Shown piece by piece: positions 7,271 through 15,964 of a DNA stretch of 64,000 nucleotides; the stretch's first letter is position 1, and each line of letters begins with the position of its first letter. The DNA comes from Bryobacteraceae bacterium (lineage in GTDB: Bacteria; Acidobacteriota; Terriglobia; Bryobacterales; Bryobacteraceae): assembly GCA_023384675.1 (NCBI GenBank), contig JAHDVK010000002.1, positions 248,001 through 312,000 of the forward strand. The letters are read 5' to 3'. The notes beneath the pieces were generated by a model. The model did not search any database. It saw nothing but the letters and a program-made list of their open reading frames with translations, and was not told the DNA's origin. Both the position numbers and the translations under genes were made by a program.

Positions 7271-8917
7271 TCAGAAGAAGATGATATTCAACGCCACACA
7301 GATGCCCGCCGCCAGCGTCGCCAGCACCGAGGGCCGCTTGTACCACACCGCCGGCTCGGCCGCGTGCGGCGTCACGCCGTAAACCAGGCCCACGAGTTCT
7401 TTCTCGGGCCGCGCCTTCCCAGCCAGGCTCACCACCACCGTGATCACAAAGCACACCACAAACGCATTGATCGCCACCCAGAAGTTCTGCGCCATCGACG
7501 ACGGAAACTCGTACAGCACGCTCAGCCACCCGCCCTTGCCCTCGGCGCGCGTCAACCCGTAAGTGAACGCCGCCGCGGCCGTACCCGACACCAGCCCCGA
7601 AAACGCGCCGTTCGCCGTCGCCCGCTTCCAGAACATGCCCAGCAGGAACGTCGCAAACAGCGGGGCGTTCACGAAGCCGAAGATGAGCTGCAGGAAGTCC
7701 ATCATGTTGTTGAACGACCGCGCCATGTAGGCCGCGCCGATCGACAGCGTCGTGCCGAAAATCGTCGCCATGCGTCCCATCCACAGGTAATGCGAATCGG
7801 GCGCGTTCTTCCGCACGTAGCTCTGGTAAATGTCGTAGGTCCACACCGTGTTGAACGCCGTCACGTTGCCCGCCATGCCCGACATGAACGACGCGATCAG
7901 CGCCGTCAGCCCCACGCCCAGCATCCCCGATGGATAGAACTGCTGCATCAGCGAGATCAGCACCAGGTCGTAGTCCGGTCCGCCGTTTTTCTCCGGAATC
8001 GAGTAGCCCGCGCCCATCTGCGCCAGCGCCACCGCCGCGATGCCCGGCACGATCACGATAAACGGAATGAACATCTTCGGAAACGCGCCCACGATGGGGG
8101 TGTTACGCGCGTCCGTCATGTTGCGCGCCGCCATCGCGCGCTGCACCACCAGGTAGTTCGTACACCAGTAGCCGAACGAAAGCACAAAGCCCAACCCCAT
8201 GAACAGCCCGAACACCTCGACGCCCATCGGGTTATCGGCGGGCGAACCCATGTGCCGCCAGCTTTCCGTCATCGCCGGTTCCAGCCGCTGCGAGATGCCG
8301 CTCCAGCCGCCGGCTTTGTTCACCGCCAGAATCGCCAGCGGCGAGAAGCCTACGACGATCAGGAAGAACTGCAGCACCTCGTTATAAATCGCCGACGAAA
8401 GCCCGCCCAGGTAGGTATAGACCAGCACGATACCCGCCGACACCAGCACCGACACAGTGAAACTCCACCCGAAGATCGCCTGCAGCAGGATCCCCAGCGC
8501 ATACATCGAAATGCCCGAGGAGAAGATGGTCATCACCGCGAATGTGATGGCGTTGAACCCGCGCGTCTTCTCGTCGAACCGCAGCTTCAGGTATTCGGGC
8601 ACCGAGCGCGCCTTCGAGCCGTAATAAAACGGCATCATGAACACGCCCACGAACAGCATTGCCGGAATCGCGCCCACCCAGTAGAAGTGCGACGTCATCA
8701 TGCCGTACTTCGCCCCCGAGCCGCACATGCCGATCATCTCGAGCGCGCCCATGTTGGCCGCGAGAAACGCGAGAGACGTGATCCACAAAGGCAGCGAATG
8801 GCTCGCCGTCAGGAAGTCCGAACTCGAAGCCACACTCTTGCGCAGGAACCAGCCGATGCCAAGAACGAATCCGAAGTACAGGACAAGAATTGAGTAGTCA
8901 ACCAGGTGGAGCGACAT
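7271..8917 (-). CDS. Sodium:solute (sugar) symporter, SSS family
   Basis: A 548-residue integral membrane protein with about 13-14 predicted helices and typical SSS features: an N-terminal YFGFVLGIGWFLRK helix, the SSSDFLTASHSLPLWITSLAFLAANMG segment that lines the sodium site in this family, and the ALGILLQAIFGW and YLGGLSSAIYNEVLQFF segments of SglT-like transporters. Co-location with galK supports galactose or a galactoside as the substrate (inference). First gene of the galactose operon. Confidence 0.92.
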   Translation of the reverse strand: MSLHLVDYSILVLYFGFVLGIGWFLRKSVASSSDFLTASHSLPLWITSLAFLAANMGALEMIGMCGSGAKYGMMTSHFYWVGAIPAMLFVGVFMMPFYYGSKARSVPEYLKLRFDEKTRGFNAITFAVMTIFSSGISMYALGILLQAIFGWSFTVSVLVSAGIVLVYTYLGGLSSAIYNEVLQFFLIVVGFSPLAILAVNKAGGWSGISQRLEPAMTESWRHMGSPADNPMGVEVFGLFMGLGFVLSFGYWCTNYLVVQRAMAARNMTDARNTPIVGAFPKMFIPFIVIVPGIAAVALAQMGAGYSIPEKNGGPDYDLVLISLMQQFYPSGMLGVGLTALIASFMSGMAGNVTAFNTVWTYDIYQSYVRKNAPDSHYLWMGRMATIFGTTLSIGAAYMARSFNNMMDFLQLIFGFVNAPLFATFLLGMFWKRATANGAFSGLVSGTAAAAFTYGLTRAEGKGGWLSVLYEFPSSMAQNFWVAINAFVVCFVITVVVSLAGKARPEKELVGLVYGVTPHAAEPAVWYKRPSVLATLAAGICVALNIIFF

Positions 8918-9038
8918 AAGGGTAGAGGTTTAGTCAGAAAGCGAAACCGAACCCAACATCATATACCCAGGCAGGCTCCGCATCGTCAGGCTCGCGGTGC
9001 CCCTCCTCCAAGAGCAGCTTCGGTTGGATAATGCAGTT

Positions 9039-9266
9039 ATGCACCCCGTCCGCGAAGTTGGTCACCTATCCGTCGTCGCCCTCCTCGAAGATCTCCCAGG
9101 CCAGGGCCTCGTTCGCGGCCAGGTCGGCACGATCGTCGAACAATGGGCCCCCGATGTCTTCGAGGTCGAGTTCTCCGATGACCACGGCCGCACCTACGCC
9201 ATGGCCTCCCTCCGCTCCAGCCAATTGCTGAGGCTTCACAACGAACCCGTCCCCCAGGTCGCCTGA
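9039..9266 (+). CDS. DUF4926 domain protein
   Basis: A 75-residue protein whose core SVVALLEDLP...GLVRGQVGTIVEQW...FEVEFSDDHGRTYAMASL matches the small beta-barrel-like DUF4926 family. A GTG at 8997 in the same frame is an alternative start that adds 14 residues; neither has a clear Shine-Dalgarno. Its stop is one base from the stop of the convergent 1044-aa gene. DUF4926 genes often sit in toxin-antitoxin or accessory contexts, but no partner is visible here and its role is unknown. Confidence 0.75.
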   Translation: MHPVREVGHLSVVALLEDLPGQGLVRGQVGTIVEQWAPDVFEVEFSDDHGRTYAMASLRSSQLLRLHNEPVPQVA

Positions 9267-9267
9267 T

Positions 9268-12200
9268 CTACGGCCGCACCAGCACCGGCACCGAAGTGAA
9301 CGTCGCCGACGGACTGAACCTCAGCCCCAGCGCTATCACCCCCGCGCCCTGATTCGTGCGCATCTCCAGCACGCCGCGCCGTCCGCTAAGCAGCGGATAT
9401 TGCACCGGTACCGCGAACGATGTATGCCCGCGGCCCAGCAGCGTCCAAGTATCGCGCGCGATCTCCGCGCCGTTGTCGTCGCGCTGGATCACCGTCACCG
9501 AAGCGTCGTTTGACGACAGGTTCACCACCGCCACGCCCGTGATGAAGCCGCCCGTATTGTCGTACGGCACCAGCACGTCCTGCTGCGCCCGCGCATCCAC
9601 GGGCGAGGTGCCTTCGGACACGCGCCCGTCCGCGCCGCGCTGCCGGAAGATGGCGAAGCCCGAAACCGGCGCCGCGCTGCGCACATCGGCCCAGCCCACC
9701 ACCGTCTCCCCATCCTCGGCGATCGTTTCGATCAGCAGGCTCGCGTTCGGCCCCAGCGTCGTCTCCACCTCGCTGAGCACCTGCGTCACCGCCGAGCCGC
9801 CCTTCGTCACGGTCACCGGCAAAGGCAGCGGTTCGCCCATCTGCCCGGTGAATCGCACACGCACCTGCGCGCCGGTCAGGCCTGGATTGATCAGGCTCAA
9901 GGCCGTATTCCAGCCGCCGCCCGCCGCCAGTTGCGACACCACGCCCGCGCGCGGCAGCGTCACCTCGGAGCTGACTTCGATGCTGAATGTCGCCAGCCGG
10001 AACAGGCCGCCCGTGTCGCTCACGCGCAGCACGAAGGCGCCCACGCTCGCCACCACCGGCGTACCCGAAATCACGCCCGCCGGCGACAATGACAAGCCCT
10101 GTGGCAACGCGCCCGAGAACAGCGCCCAGCTAAAGGTCCCGCTGCCGCCCGAGGCCGCCAGCGCCTGCTGATAGGGCATACCCAGCGCGCCCGCGGGCAG
10201 TTGCGCCGGTGTAGAAACCGTGATGCCCGCGCTGACCACGAGCGTGAACTGCCGCTGGGCCGTCGCGCCCGCCGCGTCGCGCACCTGTAGCGTGAAGACC
10301 GACGTCGCCGCAGCCGCGGGCGTCCCGCTCAGCAGACCGTTCGGCGACAACATCAGTCCCGCGGGGAGCGTGCCGCCTGCCAGCGACCACGTGTAGGGCG
10401 GCTGCCCGCCTGTCGCTCCCAACGCCTGCAAATAGCTGATGTTCTCCGCGCCATTGGGCAGGTTGACCGGCGTCGTAATCGCCAGCGCCGTAATACTCAT
10501 CACTTCCAGCGTGAAGTTCCTCGTCGCGGCCACGCTGCCCGCGTCGGCTACGCGCACCGTGAACCCGTAGCTGCCCGGCGCCGCGGGCACGCCCGAAAGC
10601 ACACCGCTCGCGGTCAGTGTCATGCCCGGTGGCAGAGTCCCTCCGAAAATCAGCCAGGTATAGGGCGGCGTGCCGCCCGTGGCGGCCAGCACCTGCGCAT
10701 AGGCGGTCTGCATCGTCGCGTTTGGCAATGATGCGGTTGTGATCGTGGGGGTGGGGCCGGGCGTTCCGCCGCCGCCTCCCCCACCTCCGCCGCTGCCTCC
10801 GCCCACCACGACTGTGAGCGTCAGAGTCTGCGAAGCGACGATGCCGCCCGCGTCCCGCGCTTCCACCGTGAAGGGAAACTCGCCGGTCTGCGTCGGCGTG
10901 CCTGACAACACGCCCGTGGCCGACAGGCCAAGCCCCGGTGGCAAGGGCCGGGCGACGAACGTGCCCGGATTGTGCGACCAGACATAGGGCGGCGCGCCGC
11001 CCGTCGCCAGCAGTTGGTGCGTGTATGCCACGCCCGGCGCCGCCGGGGGCAGGGAAGTGGTGGTGATGATGACACCGCTGCCCACCGCCACCGCCAGTGC
11101 CCGCGTGGCCGAACCGCCCGCGCCGTCGGTTACCCGCACCGTGATGTTATAGGCGCCCGTCGCCGCGGGTGTGCCCGAGATCACCCCATTCGGAGAAAGC
11201 GCGAGACCCGGCGGAAGCGCGCCCGCGGCGAGCGTCCAATTATAGGGGGGCGTCCCGCCCGATACCCCCAGCGACCGGCTGTAGAACGTGCCGACCGCCC
11301 CGTTCGGCAGGCTCGATGTCGTGATCGTGAGTTGCGTCGCGGTCACGCCCTGGATGATGACGGTGAACGTCACCTGGCTTGTGCCCGCCGTCACCCGCAC
11401 CTGATACGTCCCTTGCGTCTGGCCGAGTTGGACAAAGGCCGACACCAGCCCCGCCGCGTCGGTCGTGGTCACGGCATTAGAGAGCGTCACCGACCCCGGC
11501 GACAACACCGTCCACTGCACCGCCGTCCCTGCCTGCGGCTGCCCCGATGTATTGACGACTCGCGCCACCAGCGGTGAAGGCAAAGTCTGCCCGGACACGC
11601 CGCTTTGATTATTGCCCTGCACCATGATGATCGCGGACGATGTGCCGGGCAGCACGCTCAGTTGCGCCGTCTGCGACAGCATGTCGCCCACATTGAGGGT
11701 GAGCTGCGTGTTGCCCACCGTGCCCGAGATCAGCAGGTTGCAGGAGGCGATGCCGTCCGCGCCGGTCAGCGGCGTGCGGCCCTCGCACTGCGCCACCGGC
11801 CCCGCCGCCGGATCCTGATTCGCAGATGTGACCGTGAGACCGACACCTGGAATCGGCAGCCCCGGCGAAACGCCCGGCCCGCCCGTGGTCACCACCGCCA
11901 CGCGCACCACGTCCACCAGCCGGTCGCCGACACGCCCTTCAATCGGCGGCGCGCCCTGCCCCGGCTTGATGAATTGCACCGAAGGCTGCGGGTTGAACGA
12001 GCCGGTCTGGAACGGATACGCCACCGCCGAAAAGCTGACGCTGCCCACGTCGGCCGTCGCCGTGATCGTGTAGCTGATATAAGCCTGCCCCAGACTGAAA
12101 TTGCCGCCTGGAATCCACTGCAGCAGCGCGAAGCCGCTCGCGTCCGTCGTCGTCACCTTGTCGCTGGCATAGCTGATGCCGCCGATGTCGCTCCAGGTCA

Positions 12201-12402
12201 CCTGCCGCCCGGCCAGCGGTTGCCCCGCGCCATCCACCACGCGCACCACCAGCGGCTGCGTAAACGACCACAGGTACTGCACCAGTTGACCGTCGCCCGA
12301 CACCCGCTCGATTCTTGGCTGACCCGCCGACTGCCCGTACAGAGCGCCGCTCACCACCAGCAACGCCCCTAGAAAACAAATCCACCCTCGATTGTTTTTC
12401 AC
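9268..12402 (-). CDS. Large secreted protein with Big-type and five He_PIG Ig-like repeats
   Basis: A 1044-residue exported protein with a signal peptide (WICFLGALLVVSGALYG). About residues 35-350 hold two or three bacterial Ig-like (Big_1/invasin-like) domains. Five He_PIG-type repeats of about 85-90 residues follow, each with the pattern LPxGxxGxxYxxxLxAxGGxPPYxWxxxxGxLPPGLxLSxxGxxSGTP. A Gly-rich linker (GGGSGGGGGGGGG) separates repeats 2 and 3. The last 200 residues form a distinct beta-rich tail without PEP-CTERM or LPXTG signals. Likely a cell-surface or secreted adhesin-like scaffold; ligand unknown. Confidence 0.85.
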   Translation of the reverse strand: MKNNRGWICFLGALLVVSGALYGQSAGQPRIERVSGDGQLVQYLWSFTQPLVVRVVDGAGQPLAGRQVTWSDIGGISYASDKVTTTDASGFALLQWIPGGNFSLGQAYISYTITATADVGSVSFSAVAYPFQTGSFNPQPSVQFIKPGQGAPPIEGRVGDRLVDVVRVAVVTTGGPGVSPGLPIPGVGLTVTSANQDPAAGPVAQCEGRTPLTGADGIASCNLLISGTVGNTQLTLNVGDMLSQTAQLSVLPGTSSAIIMVQGNNQSGVSGQTLPSPLVARVVNTSGQPQAGTAVQWTVLSPGSVTLSNAVTTTDAAGLVSAFVQLGQTQGTYQVRVTAGTSQVTFTVIIQGVTATQLTITTSSLPNGAVGTFYSRSLGVSGGTPPYNWTLAAGALPPGLALSPNGVISGTPAATGAYNITVRVTDGAGGSATRALAVAVGSGVIITTTSLPPAAPGVAYTHQLLATGGAPPYVWSHNPGTFVARPLPPGLGLSATGVLSGTPTQTGEFPFTVEARDAGGIVASQTLTLTVVVGGGSGGGGGGGGGTPGPTPTITTASLPNATMQTAYAQVLAATGGTPPYTWLIFGGTLPPGMTLTASGVLSGVPAAPGSYGFTVRVADAGSVAATRNFTLEVMSITALAITTPVNLPNGAENISYLQALGATGGQPPYTWSLAGGTLPAGLMLSPNGLLSGTPAAAATSVFTLQVRDAAGATAQRQFTLVVSAGITVSTPAQLPAGALGMPYQQALAASGGSGTFSWALFSGALPQGLSLSPAGVISGTPVVASVGAFVLRVSDTGGLFRLATFSIEVSSEVTLPRAGVVSQLAAGGGWNTALSLINPGLTGAQVRVRFTGQMGEPLPLPVTVTKGGSAVTQVLSEVETTLGPNASLLIETIAEDGETVVGWADVRSAAPVSGFAIFRQRGADGRVSEGTSPVDARAQQDVLVPYDNTGGFITGVAVVNLSSNDASVTVIQRDDNGAEIARDTWTLLGRGHTSFAVPVQYPLLSGRRGVLEMRTNQGAGVIALGLRFSPSATFTSVPVLVRP

Positions 12403-12535
12403 ACCATTATTTTAAGCGAGAATCCGCCCGGCTTGACCGGCAATCTCGCTCCTACGACGATTTGCGGGCGCAATCCCGGTTGAAACACTGCCGCTCACCC
12501 TCCCGATTCCGCCTGTCTCCTGCGACAATACGGAC

Positions 12536-12865
12536 ATGGCGCACCTGGACCAAGTGGAAAAACTCCTCCCATCCCTCTGAAGGGGAGAGAAGGCGCTCCT
12601 TCTCAAGTGAGTTGGCCAGGAACTTGGGGAGAACTTCCCTGGAATCGACACCCTGCCGGGTGTCTGCGGACAGGAGCCTTGCCTGGTCCGGACAAGGATT
12701 CCGGTCTGGCTGCTTGAACAGGCCCGGCGGCTTGGCGCGAGCGAACAGGAGTTGCTGGCGGCATACCCCACCCTGCGGGCTGAGGACTTGGCCAATGCCT
12801 GGGCTTATGTCCGCGCGCACCCTGGCGAGATTGAGACCCAGATCGCCGCCAACGAGGCCGCGTGA
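12536..12865 (+). pseudogene. DUF433-family antitoxin, broken by two in-frame TGA codons
   Basis: From ATG 12536 one frame gives MAHLDQVEKLLPSL, TGA, RGEKALLLK, TGA, VGQELGENFPGIDTLPG, and then the unmistakable DUF433 part (VCGQEPCLVRTRIPVWLLEQ ... YPTLRAEDLANAWAYV) to a normal stop at 12865. Both TGA codons are in the same frame and fall where intact homologues carry sense codons (a Trp fits the second). No start codon lies between the second TGA and the conserved part. TGA is the normal stop for many genes here, so recoding is unlikely. The toxin-like partner follows 3 bases downstream and is also damaged. Confidence 0.8.
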
Positions 12866-12868
12866 GGC

Positions 12869-13218
12869 ATGGCGCGCTTTTACTCCAACGAATACATCCC
12901 GATTCAGGTGGTTGAAGAACTCCGAAGCCTTGGCCATGACGTAGTGCCCTCGATGCGGGCAATGCCAATCGCGGCGTTGCGGACGAAGAGGTACTTGTCT
13001 TCTCAGCGGGCGAGAATCGAATCCTCCTCACGATGAACCGGCTCCATTTCCTGCGGCTCCACCAGTCCGGGCGAATGGCTCACGCCGGCATCACTGTGCT
13101 TACTTTTGACCTGGACTTCCGTGGGCAGGCGCTCCGGATTCATGAAGCCATCACCCGCGCGGGATCATCCCAGGGTCAACTTGTCCGCATCAACCGTCCT
13201 GCCAAGTCCAAGGATTGA
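12869..13218 (+). pseudogene. DUF5615 PIN-like toxin, frameshifted
   Basis: The start MARFYSNEYIPIQVVEELRS-LGHDVV is the usual N-terminus of DUF5615 PIN-like nucleases partnered with DUF433 antitoxins. Near 12950 the frame is lost: the continuation (DAGNANRGVADEEVLVFSAG, then ENRILLTMNRLHFLRLHQ) is in another frame and runs to the stop at 13218. The offset equals a one-base deletion (or a loss of 3n+1 bases). The conserved DEEVL and LLTMNR/HF elements are otherwise retained. The frame from 13033 alone covers only the C-terminal half. Confidence 0.8.
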
Positions 13219-13229
13219 GGTAAAGTAGG

Positions 13230-13263
13230 GCGGGTTTCAACCCGCGCGGGGCTTCGGCCCCGC
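13230..13263. repeat. Tandem hairpins, REP-like palindrome or terminator
   Basis: Two perfect hairpins lie side by side: GCGGGTT/AACCCGC with a 2-base loop (13230-13245) and GCGGGGC/GCCCCGC closed by a TTCG tetraloop (13246-13263). They sit between the convergent ends of the broken toxin gene and the TonB receptor gene. No T-run follows on either side, so a repetitive extragenic palindrome or a bidirectional transcription barrier is more likely than a classical terminator. Confidence 0.6.
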
Positions 13264-13324
13264 CCGTGCAACCACCTGAAAACGGAGGGCGTTCCGGACG
13301 AGACCGTGTACGCCTCATGCCACC

Positions 13325-15703
13325 CTAAAACGAAAACCGAACCCCGATATTCAACTGCCGGAACATCCCCGGTTGAATTCCCTGCGGAGCCCGCGAAGCG
13401 ATATACCGGCGGTCGGTCAGGTTCTTCACTGTGAAATACGGGCGGACCTCAAAGCCTTCGCGCGCCACAACGTAATCCGCATTCACGTTCCACACCGTGT
13501 AGCCCGGAATCTGTCCGATCGTGCCGTCGTTCGAAGGCGCCACCGTCATCCGGTTATCGGCGAACTGCGACGCCACATAGGAAGCGTCCAACTGTGTGCC
13601 GAAGCCCCGCCGCTGCCGCGCGCCTACCAGGAAGGCGAACGTCTGCCGGGGCGCGTACGGCAGGCGGTTGTTCATAAACAGCGCGTCGCGCGTGAACTTC
13701 GCCGTTGTCAGGTGCATGTGCCGTACGTCGGTGTAGAACTGCCACGACCACTTGAACAGCTGGCTCCACTCCACGCGCAGGCTGCTCTCCACGCCCTGAT
13801 GCAGCGTTTGGCCCGCGTTCACCAGCGTCGTCACCGCGCCGCCCGACTGCGCGCCCGGAATAATCTGGTTGTCGAAGTCCAGCCGGAAGAAGGTGAACTC
13901 GCCGCGCACCGCCCGGTTCGCCATCAGCCGCACGCCCGCTTCATAGTTCCAGCTCAGCTCGGCATCGAGTTGCAGATCCACGCCGGCGGTGGTGACCGCA
14001 TCCTTCACCCGCGGCGGCGCAAAGCCGCGGTGCACGCCGCCGAACAACGCCAGCGCCTGGTTCACCTGATACGAAGCGCCCAGCCCCGGAATCACCTTCG
14101 TCACCGTGTTGCCCGCGCGCCGGTCCACATTTGTGGGCACGCCGCCCACGCGGGTGCGCAGAATGTGCCGCTCGAAATCATAGTGCTCCAGCCGCACACC
14201 GGGGGTCAGGATCAGCTTTGGAGTCAGAAAAATGCGGTCCTGGATAAACGCTGAGAAGGCGCGTCCGTAACGGTCCTCGTCGTCGCGCAGCGCCCCGGTG
14301 CGCGCGTCCACTGCGCTGCCCTCCACCTGCTGATCGTCCATCCGCTCGGCCACATAGCGGACCCCCGCGTCGATCGCATGGCGCATGCCGCCCCAGGATT
14401 TCTGCGTCGACACGCCCGTCTGCGCGCCATAGACCCCAAACTGCCGGTTGCGGTTCAGACTGTCATTCCGCAGGAAGATCGCTCCGCCCGGAATCGCCGG
14501 ATCGCCAAACACCCCCAGATAGTTGCGTCCCCCGTCCGCACGGTCGAAGTTGGCCCGTGCCCAGTCGCGCACTGTCGTGTAGCCAAATAGCGAACTGCTC
14601 CAGATCGTGTCTGCATTCAGCGCCACGGTATGCGAGAGCGAACCGTTGAACCGGCGCACTTTCAGGAAGTCCGTCGCCACCGGGTTCTGGTTCGGATCGG
14701 CCAGGAACATCGGCGTGGTCAGGCCCAGGTAGGTCGAGTTCGAACTCTCGTCGTAGTAGCCCGCCTTGATCGTGAAGGTGTGTGCGTCCGAGGGCTTCAT
14801 GATGAACTTCGTATTGAGATCGTCGATGTTGAAAAAGAAATCCCGCCAGCCGTCGCCGCGCTTGTGCAGGTAGTTCATCAGCCAGCCGACCTTCTGGTCT
14901 TCACTGCTGCTGCCGATCGAACCGAATCCTGAGAAGAACCCGCGCTGCCCGCCCTGGATGTCGAAATCGCCATGCAGGCGGGCCGGCGGGTCCGGCGTCA
15001 CGAAGTTGATCACGCCGCCCACCGTCTGCGGCCCGTACAATATCTGCCCGCTGCCCTTCACCACCTCGATGTGGCTCATCCGGTCGATCTGCGGCGAGTA
15101 ATACATCTCCGGCTCGCCATAGGGCGCGATCGACACCGGCAGCCCGTCCTCGAGCATCAGCACCGAGCGGCTCCGGTCCGGATTCAGACCGCGAATCCCG
15201 ATGTTCAGACGCATCCCCACCGGGCCAGACTGCTCGTTCACAACCACGCCCGGAATCCTCCGCAGCACTTCATTTGCATCCATGGCGTGTGAATCCCGCA
15301 CTTCCCGCCGGTCCAGCAAAAACACCGATCCCGGCGTCTCCAAAAGCGCTTCGGCCGATTCCCCCACCACTTCCATAGAGGTCATCGCGGCGCGGATGTT
15401 GCGGAACTGCAGCTCGATTTCAATTTCACCGGTACCCGGAACCACCGCCAGCGCCTGCACCGGCTCGAAGTGCTGCGAGATCGCTCGAATCGTGCGCCGC
15501 CCGGGCTGTGCGCCTGCGAAGACAAACTCGCCATCCTGGTTTGTGAAAGCTACTTGCAGAGAATCCAATAACTGCACCTGCGCGCCTGGCAGCGCCGCCC
15601 CGTCCGGGTCCGTTACCTTGCCGCGAATCGTCTGGGCGCTGGCCGCGGGTACGAGAAAAATCGCTGATAAAAGGACATTAGTAAGAAGGGCTGTTGGTCT
15701 CAT
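13325..15703 (-). CDS. TonB-dependent outer-membrane receptor
   Basis: A 792-residue receptor: signal peptide ending AASAQ, a carboxypeptidase-regulatory-like beta-sandwich (about residues 25-105: IRGKVTDPDGAALPGAQVQLLD), a plug domain (about 115-235, with EVLRRIPGVVVNEQSGPVGM) and a 22-strand-type barrel ending in the aromatic FSF. I chose ATG 15703 because AGAGAGG lies 7 bases upstream; a longer frame to 15793 lacks a signal at its start. The layout resembles FecA-like receptors for iron chelates or other metals, but the ligand cannot be read from sequence. A strong palindrome lies 55-75 bases upstream. Confidence 0.92.
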   Translation of the reverse strand: MRPTALLTNVLLSAIFLVPAASAQTIRGKVTDPDGAALPGAQVQLLDSLQVAFTNQDGEFVFAGAQPGRRTIRAISQHFEPVQALAVVPGTGEIEIELQFRNIRAAMTSMEVVGESAEALLETPGSVFLLDRREVRDSHAMDANEVLRRIPGVVVNEQSGPVGMRLNIGIRGLNPDRSRSVLMLEDGLPVSIAPYGEPEMYYSPQIDRMSHIEVVKGSGQILYGPQTVGGVINFVTPDPPARLHGDFDIQGGQRGFFSGFGSIGSSSEDQKVGWLMNYLHKRGDGWRDFFFNIDDLNTKFIMKPSDAHTFTIKAGYYDESSNSTYLGLTTPMFLADPNQNPVATDFLKVRRFNGSLSHTVALNADTIWSSSLFGYTTVRDWARANFDRADGGRNYLGVFGDPAIPGGAIFLRNDSLNRNRQFGVYGAQTGVSTQKSWGGMRHAIDAGVRYVAERMDDQQVEGSAVDARTGALRDDEDRYGRAFSAFIQDRIFLTPKLILTPGVRLEHYDFERHILRTRVGGVPTNVDRRAGNTVTKVIPGLGASYQVNQALALFGGVHRGFAPPRVKDAVTTAGVDLQLDAELSWNYEAGVRLMANRAVRGEFTFFRLDFDNQIIPGAQSGGAVTTLVNAGQTLHQGVESSLRVEWSQLFKWSWQFYTDVRHMHLTTAKFTRDALFMNNRLPYAPRQTFAFLVGARQRRGFGTQLDASYVASQFADNRMTVAPSNDGTIGQIPGYTVWNVNADYVVAREGFEVRPYFTVKNLTDRRYIASRAPQGIQPGMFRQLNIGVRFSF

Positions 15704-15757
15704 CACCATTCCTCTCTGTCTGAACCACGATGCTGGACAGCACGATATGAATTCAAC

Positions 15758-15778
15758 AGTTGCAAGTCTATTGCAACT
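15758..15778. promoter_or_regulatory. Palindromic operator candidate upstream of TonB receptor
   Basis: AGTTGCAA and TTGCAACT form perfect 8-base arms around a 5-base spacer, 55 bases upstream of the receptor start. The AT-rich region to 15890 also has a single TGCAAG copy at 15846. The geometry fits a dimeric repressor. Metal-responsive Fur-family control would suit a TonB receptor, but the regulator is not identified. Confidence 0.5.
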
Positions 15779-15948
15779 TACGCGAGATGTCAATGATCTA
15801 GGACCAAATCAATCGCAGATTTTTTACAGAGTGGGTAAATTAGTGTGCAAGTGTATTATTATCAATATGATGAATCAAAACTTATGTAGTTGTTTCTGGC
15901 TTGGCGGAGGCCGAAGCGCCTCTACCGCGGCGCTTGCTCTGTCAGCCT

Positions 15949-15962
15949 CTTGCAAATGCAAG
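15949..15962. repeat. Second TTGCA palindrome, CTTGCA/TGCAAG
   Basis: A perfect 6-base inverted repeat, CTTGCA-AA-TGCAAG, lies just past the stop codon of the M14 gene. It shares the TTGCA core of the palindrome at 15758-15778, and may be a second binding site for the same regulator or chance. Confidence 0.35.
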
Positions 15963-15964
15963 GA

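Noticed and set aside
7364-8893. Long open frame (509 codons) on the plus strand opposite the sodium/sugar symporter
   Set aside because: His/Arg/Gln-rich composition typical of antisense frames in GC-rich genes; the minus-strand symporter is clearly real.
10739-10800. Repetitive CCGCCGCCTCCCCC tract that looks like a microsatellite
   Set aside because: It encodes the Gly-rich linker between Ig-like repeats in the 1044-aa protein and stays in frame.
9280-11340. Regularly spaced similar sequences suggestive of a CRISPR array
   Set aside because: They are the five protein-level He_PIG repeats, about 250 bases apart and diverged at the DNA level.
12536-12865. TGA read as Trp or selenocysteine in the DUF433 frame
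   Set aside because: TGA is the normal stop of many genes in the window (for example the sigma factor, anti-sigma factor and CopG-type antitoxin overlaps), and no selenocysteine hairpin was seen after either TGA.
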